Source: Actinomycetota bacterium (GTDB taxonomy: Bacteria; Actinomycetota; Actinomycetes; S36-B12). From it: a stretch of DNA of 10,612 nt. Of this stretch, positions 9,601 through 10,612 are shown piece by piece. The translations under genes and the position numbers were made by a program. Numbering within the stretch: position 1 is the stretch's first letter; each line of letters opens with the position of its first letter. The DNA lies in contig JAQCBM010000042.1 of NCBI GenBank assembly GCA_027729865.1, forward strand, positions 1-10,612, read 5' to 3'. The notes below the pieces were generated by a model. It worked only from the letters and a program-made list of their open reading frames with translations. It had not been told where the DNA came from and did not search any database.

Positions 9601-10023
9601 GTTCAAATCAGGTGCAGTAGAACGTGCCAGCGCCAGGGCGTCGCTCACCGCAGTACCGAAACCGTCGTTGGTTTCGCGACGAACCACCCGATCGGCGCCC
9701 AGTGATTCCTCGAGAATCATCCCGCTGGCATCATCAGATGCGTTGTCGACTCCCACGACGGCGTTCGTGGGTCTGGTTTGCTGAGCCAGCGTGGTCACAA
9801 CGGCCGGCAACCACACTGCACCATCGTGCGAAACGATCACCGTCGTGACGTAGTGGGCGCGACGCGGCAGCAGGTATCGCTCGGCATCAGCGTGGGGATC
9901 GTTCAAAAAGCCGTAGGGATCTTCCTCGAAAGGCGCCTCCGTCGCGGGGTCGACCTCAAGGGCGACGGCGACTTGTTCGTCATCATCGGCGTCGACCGTG
10001 CCGGGGGAAGTGGACTCGGTCAC
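6691..10023 (-). CDS. Large membrane glycosyltransferase: GT2 domain fused to multi-pass membrane region
   Basis: A 1110-residue protein. After an acidic N-terminus (1-55), residues about 58-280 form a GT-A family 2 domain: TTVIVSHDG (60-68), VDNASDD (92-98), the metal-binding type HDDS (152-155), SSAGMLVRRDVW, GGFDP and the acceptor-side DDLDLCWR (254-261). This is the COG1216 rhamnosyl/galactofuranosyl-transferase style. A hydrophobic segment (about 318-336) and a basic, Ser-rich linker lead to about ten further membrane segments (about 438-822), including a conserved-looking loop with WGEGVLQGG and WSTYVRAWHDVGPGS (about 461-496). Residues 823-1063 are soluble and probably extracytoplasmic; ADSNWRASIDGG (1014-1025) resembles the C-terminal sandwich of AftD/YfhO-like GT-C proteins. 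A last membrane helix (1064-1081) returns the tail to the cytosol. The protein may thus hold two transferase activities, one on each side of the membrane (inference). The GTG at 10023 is the only start after an in-frame TAG (10042-10044). It follows whiB by 62 bp and overlaps the DUF5719-like gene. The donor and acceptor are unknown. Confidence 0.88.
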   Translation of the reverse strand: MTESTSPGTVDADDDEQVAVALEVDPATEAPFEEDPYGFLNDPHADAERYLLPRRAHYVTTVIVSHDGAVWLPAVVTTLAQQTRPTNAVVGVDNASDDASGMILEESLGADRVVRRETNDGFGTAVSDALALARSTAPDLNDDVIEWVWLLHDDSAPDARCLEALLDAADNQPSAVVVGPKVLGWHDRRLLLEVGVTINADGRRVTGLERREHDQGQHDGDRDVLAVSSAGMLVRRDVWDQLGGFDPNLPLFRDDLDLCWRVHRAGGRVIVATDAVIHHREASAHGRRHTDLRPHRADREAAVRVLLAQAPAPLAPFLAVRLFLGSLIRAVVYLIGKDLRAAREEIGAVGSVAARPGRLSASRRAIARTSIESSGVTRSLRPSTVDQLRAAGEAIAGLLTTSSAASSPSISALESGPIDEEAAFLPDDSNKFIRRILLKPSVLITLILLIVAVIATRALWWGEGVLQGGALLPVPPGASDVWSTYVRAWHDVGPGSSTPAAPYLIVVGTIASVLFGNADWAMNLIVLLAVPIAGWSAYFAARGMVRSKFIRMWMGAAYALLPAMTGAVEQGRIGTLITAAVLPFAIRSGVRLSRRSGTIRRAGGTALLMSVILAATPVVWLIGVVIAIGASVLAWRRLGSQAWGILVRFAIAMLVPLLALMPWTLHLVTNPSLFLLEPGLDIPGIVDPNLRPLDILLLHPGGPGMNPLWVTAGLVFASFVALFRRDTLPIVGAWWVLGLFALVVGVAQSLVLITPPGGLVEVRPWPGPMTLVLGLAMIAASAVAVEGLRERFAGQDFSLGQPLAAIAAIAALIAPIVAAAWWIPGTDTVVVRAPRTDVPAFVAAEANGPQAPRTLVLSDNGQGVVRYTLLGGSALALGDAETAPPASVWQGIDEFVAALASGRGGGEVDALRSYGVRYVKLASGSSRSIVPSLDSQPGLRRLSSAEGEVLWRIGGVTSRAQVWDVNTANGEFVPVALDVAQPGTLGTDPYVQQRLPAALDLPPGSRVLWVGATADSNWRASIDGGQLAPAALDASLDWSSSFVVPIDQATAEVEVVFDDGPRRLWLLFQLIVIIALIVVALPERRVVDPDPDDVDQGLPGAIAEEVSAHE
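6704..6712 (-). promoter_or_regulatory. Ribosome binding site of the DUF5719-like gene
   Basis: AGAGGTGAG on the minus strand, 5 bases before the ATG at 6698, inside the last codons of the glycosyltransferase gene. It supports this start and the 8-bp gene overlap. Confidence 0.7.
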
Positions 10024-10085
10024 CGGGTCAGGGTACGACCCCTAGACGGGGGACGCGGGGCAGCGGGCAGGTGGCGTGGGAAGAC

Positions 10086-10361
10086 TCAGACAGCGCGCTT
10101 CTTCAGCCGACGACGCTCACGCTCGGAGAGCCCGCCCCAGATACCGAAGCGTTCGTCGTTCGCAAGTGCGTATTCCAAACAATCGTCGCGCACATCGCAG
10201 GACAGGCACACACGCTTGGCCTCACGGGTGCTGCCGCCCTTTTCGGGGAAGAAAGCCTCTGGATCGGTCTGGGCACACAGCGCACGCTCTTGCCATGCCA
10301 ACTCTTCAGCATCGGCCAGCGGCAGCAGCGCAAGCTCAGCAATAGTTCCTCGGTCCGACAC
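10086..10361 (-). CDS. whiB2: WhiB2/WhmD-type iron-sulfur transcriptional regulator
   Basis: A 91-residue WhiB-like protein. The four [4Fe-4S] ligands are C29, C52, C55 and C61 in the family spacing C-x22-C-x2-C-x5-C. They are followed by the G[IV]WGG turn (GIWGG, 73-77) and a basic Arg/Lys tail (SERERRRLKKRAV) that contacts DNA. The stretch WQERALCAQTDPEAFFPEKGGSTREAK is typical of the WhiB/WhmD branch, which in Streptomyces and Mycobacterium controls septation, often with WhiA. The open frame runs 67 codons further upstream, but the GTG at 10361 has a strong AGGAGG 8 bases before it, and the resulting length matches Streptomyces WhiB (about 87) and M. tuberculosis WhiB2 (about 89). It heads a run of co-directional genes, 62 bp before the glycosyltransferase. 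The family is certain; the WhiB2 sub-assignment is by recalled similarity and neighbourhood. Confidence 0.95.
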   Translation of the reverse strand: MSDRGTIAELALLPLADAEELAWQERALCAQTDPEAFFPEKGGSTREAKRVCLSCDVRDDCLEYALANDERFGIWGGLSERERRRLKKRAV

Positions 10362-10369
10362 CCGGGATT

Positions 10370-10375
10370 CCTCCT
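10370..10375 (-). promoter_or_regulatory. Ribosome binding site deciding the whiB2 start
   Basis: AGGAGG on the minus strand, 8 bases before GTG 10361. It is the best Shine-Dalgarno in the region and argues against the longer open frame beginning at 10562. Confidence 0.85.
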
Positions 10376-10436
10376 CGACCCTTGTGGCGTGTCCGCCGCG
10401 CAGCGAATGAGCGCGATGAACACGTTTACCGGGTGT

Positions 10437-10466
10437 ATTACAGAGGTGTAGTTCGGTGCGCGTCAA
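10437..10466 (-). promoter_or_regulatory. Candidate promoter for whiB2
   Basis: On the minus strand TTGACG (10461-10466) and TGTAAT (10437-10442) are 18 bases apart; TAATAC (10435-10440) is an alternative -10 at 20 bases. TTGACG matches five of six -35 consensus positions. Transcription would begin around 10428-10430, leaving a leader of about 65-70 bases before the GTG. This is the best promoter-like pair in the window. Confidence 0.5.
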
Positions 10467-10495
10467 GCCCGAGTCGCTCAAAACGGACACAAAAC

Positions 10496-10518
10496 CCGGA
10501 AATTTGACCGTTTTCCGG
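10496..10518. repeat. 7-bp inverted repeat CCGGAAA / TTTCCGG upstream of whiB2
   Basis: The perfect arms 10496-10502 and 10512-10518 flank a 9-base loop. On the minus strand the second arm is followed by GGTTTTGTG, so it could terminate a transcript entering from the right. It lies about 30 bases upstream of the candidate -35, so it could equally be an operator. Confidence 0.45.
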
Positions 10519-10537
10519 TGTGTCGTCCACCACACAC
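10518..10537. repeat. 6-bp inverted repeat GTGTGT / ACACAC upstream of whiB2
   Basis: Arms 10518-10523 and 10532-10537 flank an 8-base loop. It abuts the 10496-10518 repeat and contains one of the GACAC words on the minus strand. It is a candidate binding site for a dimeric regulator; none is identified. Confidence 0.35.
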
Positions 10538-10547
10538 TCGGATTTCC

Positions 10548-10564
10548 GAATGTTTTCGACATTC
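10548..10564. repeat. 6-bp inverted repeat GAATGT / ACATTC
   Basis: Arms 10548-10553 and 10559-10564 flank a 5-base loop (TTTCG). It directly abuts the stronger hairpin at 10565-10590. Its role is unknown; an operator or a stacked RNA stem are both possible. Confidence 0.4.
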
Positions 10565-10590
10565 TCGCGTCCCCCGAGAGGGGGACGCGA
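10565..10590. terminator. Perfect 11-bp hairpin with GAGA tetraloop near the right edge
   Basis: TCGCGTCCCCC (10565-10575) pairs perfectly with 10580-10590 around a GAGA loop, a stable GNRA-type tetraloop on the plus strand. No T-run follows on either strand. It may terminate a gene lying beyond the right edge, insulate whiB2 from it, or form a leader structure for a divergent plus-strand gene. Which strand it serves cannot be told from this window. Confidence 0.5.
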
Positions 10591-10612
10591 TCGCTCGTCG
10601 AGGCGAACGACT

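Larger units (their letters stand above)
10389..10524. promoter_or_regulatory. Three GACAC words (possible WhiA/WhiB sites) upstream of whiB2
   Basis: GACAC occurs at 10486-10490 (plus strand), 10520-10524 (minus) and 10389-10393 (minus). GACAC is the core known for WhiA binding in Streptomyces, where WhiA and WhiB act together. Two copies lie upstream of the candidate -35 element and one in the leader. A 5-mer is short, so this is suggestive only. Confidence 0.35.

Noticed and set aside
10031..10041. Small inverted repeat GGGT-ACG-ACCC before the glycosyltransferase start
   Set aside because: The stem is only 4 bp in a short GC-rich gap, so it is expected by chance and is not a credible terminator between whiB2 and the glycosyltransferase gene.
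10362..10562. 67-codon N-terminal extension of the WhiB protein
   Set aside because: It would contain the candidate promoter and is unlike WhiB proteins. The GTG at 10361 has a perfect AGGAGG and gives the normal length.

Overview
This window is a chromosomal segment from a GC-rich actinobacterium. The evidence is a WhiB-family Fe-S regulator (a family restricted to Actinomycetota and their phages), a DUF3499 protein, a DUF5719-like protein, and a gene order I recall from Streptomyces (whiB - glycosyltransferase - DUF5719 - DUF3499 - manB - Trm112-like - [SIS protein] - manA - sahH) and, in part, from Mycobacterium. The genus cannot be named from this sequence. I see no mobile element, CRISPR array, tRNA or rRNA.

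All eight genes lie on the minus strand, so the transcriptional order runs right to left. (1) A WhiB2/WhmD-type regulator (10086-10361) sits behind an upstream region dense in inverted repeats, with a candidate promoter and three GACAC words. (2) A 1110-residue membrane glycosyltransferase (6691-10023) has an N-terminal GT2 domain joined to a multi-pass membrane region and an extracytoplasmic C-terminal part. (3) A single-pass exported DUF5719-like protein (5136-6698) overlaps the glycosyltransferase gene by 8 bp. (4) A small Cys/His-rich DUF3499 protein (4553-5074) has an Ala-Pro tail. (5) Phosphomannomutase/phosphoglucomutase (3118-4518), (6) a Trm112-like zinc-ribbon protein (2885-3121) and (7) mannose-6-phosphate isomerase (1770-2885) are chained by 4-bp and 1-bp overlaps. 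(8) Adenosylhomocysteinase (90-1547) follows after a 222-bp gap that holds its own candidate promoter, and it ends in a strong hairpin terminator (21-54).

How they may work together: ManA makes mannose-6-phosphate from fructose-6-phosphate, and the mutase makes mannose-1-phosphate for GDP-mannose (or glucose-1-phosphate). The glycosyltransferase and its coupled exported partner probably build or transfer an envelope glycan. A cell-division/sporulation-type WhiB regulator heads the array. The link between WhiB, the glycan proteins and mannose supply is inference from order and overlaps. AhcY (methyl-cycle detoxification) looks separately transcribed.

The window is largely a conserved actinobacterial neighbourhood rather than an accessory island. 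The least-described parts are the GT2/membrane fusion with its DUF5719 partner, the DUF3499 protein, the absence here of the SIS-domain gene that I recall between the Trm112-like gene and manA elsewhere, and the structured region upstream of whiB. Bases 1-20 and 10591-10612 are too short to assign.
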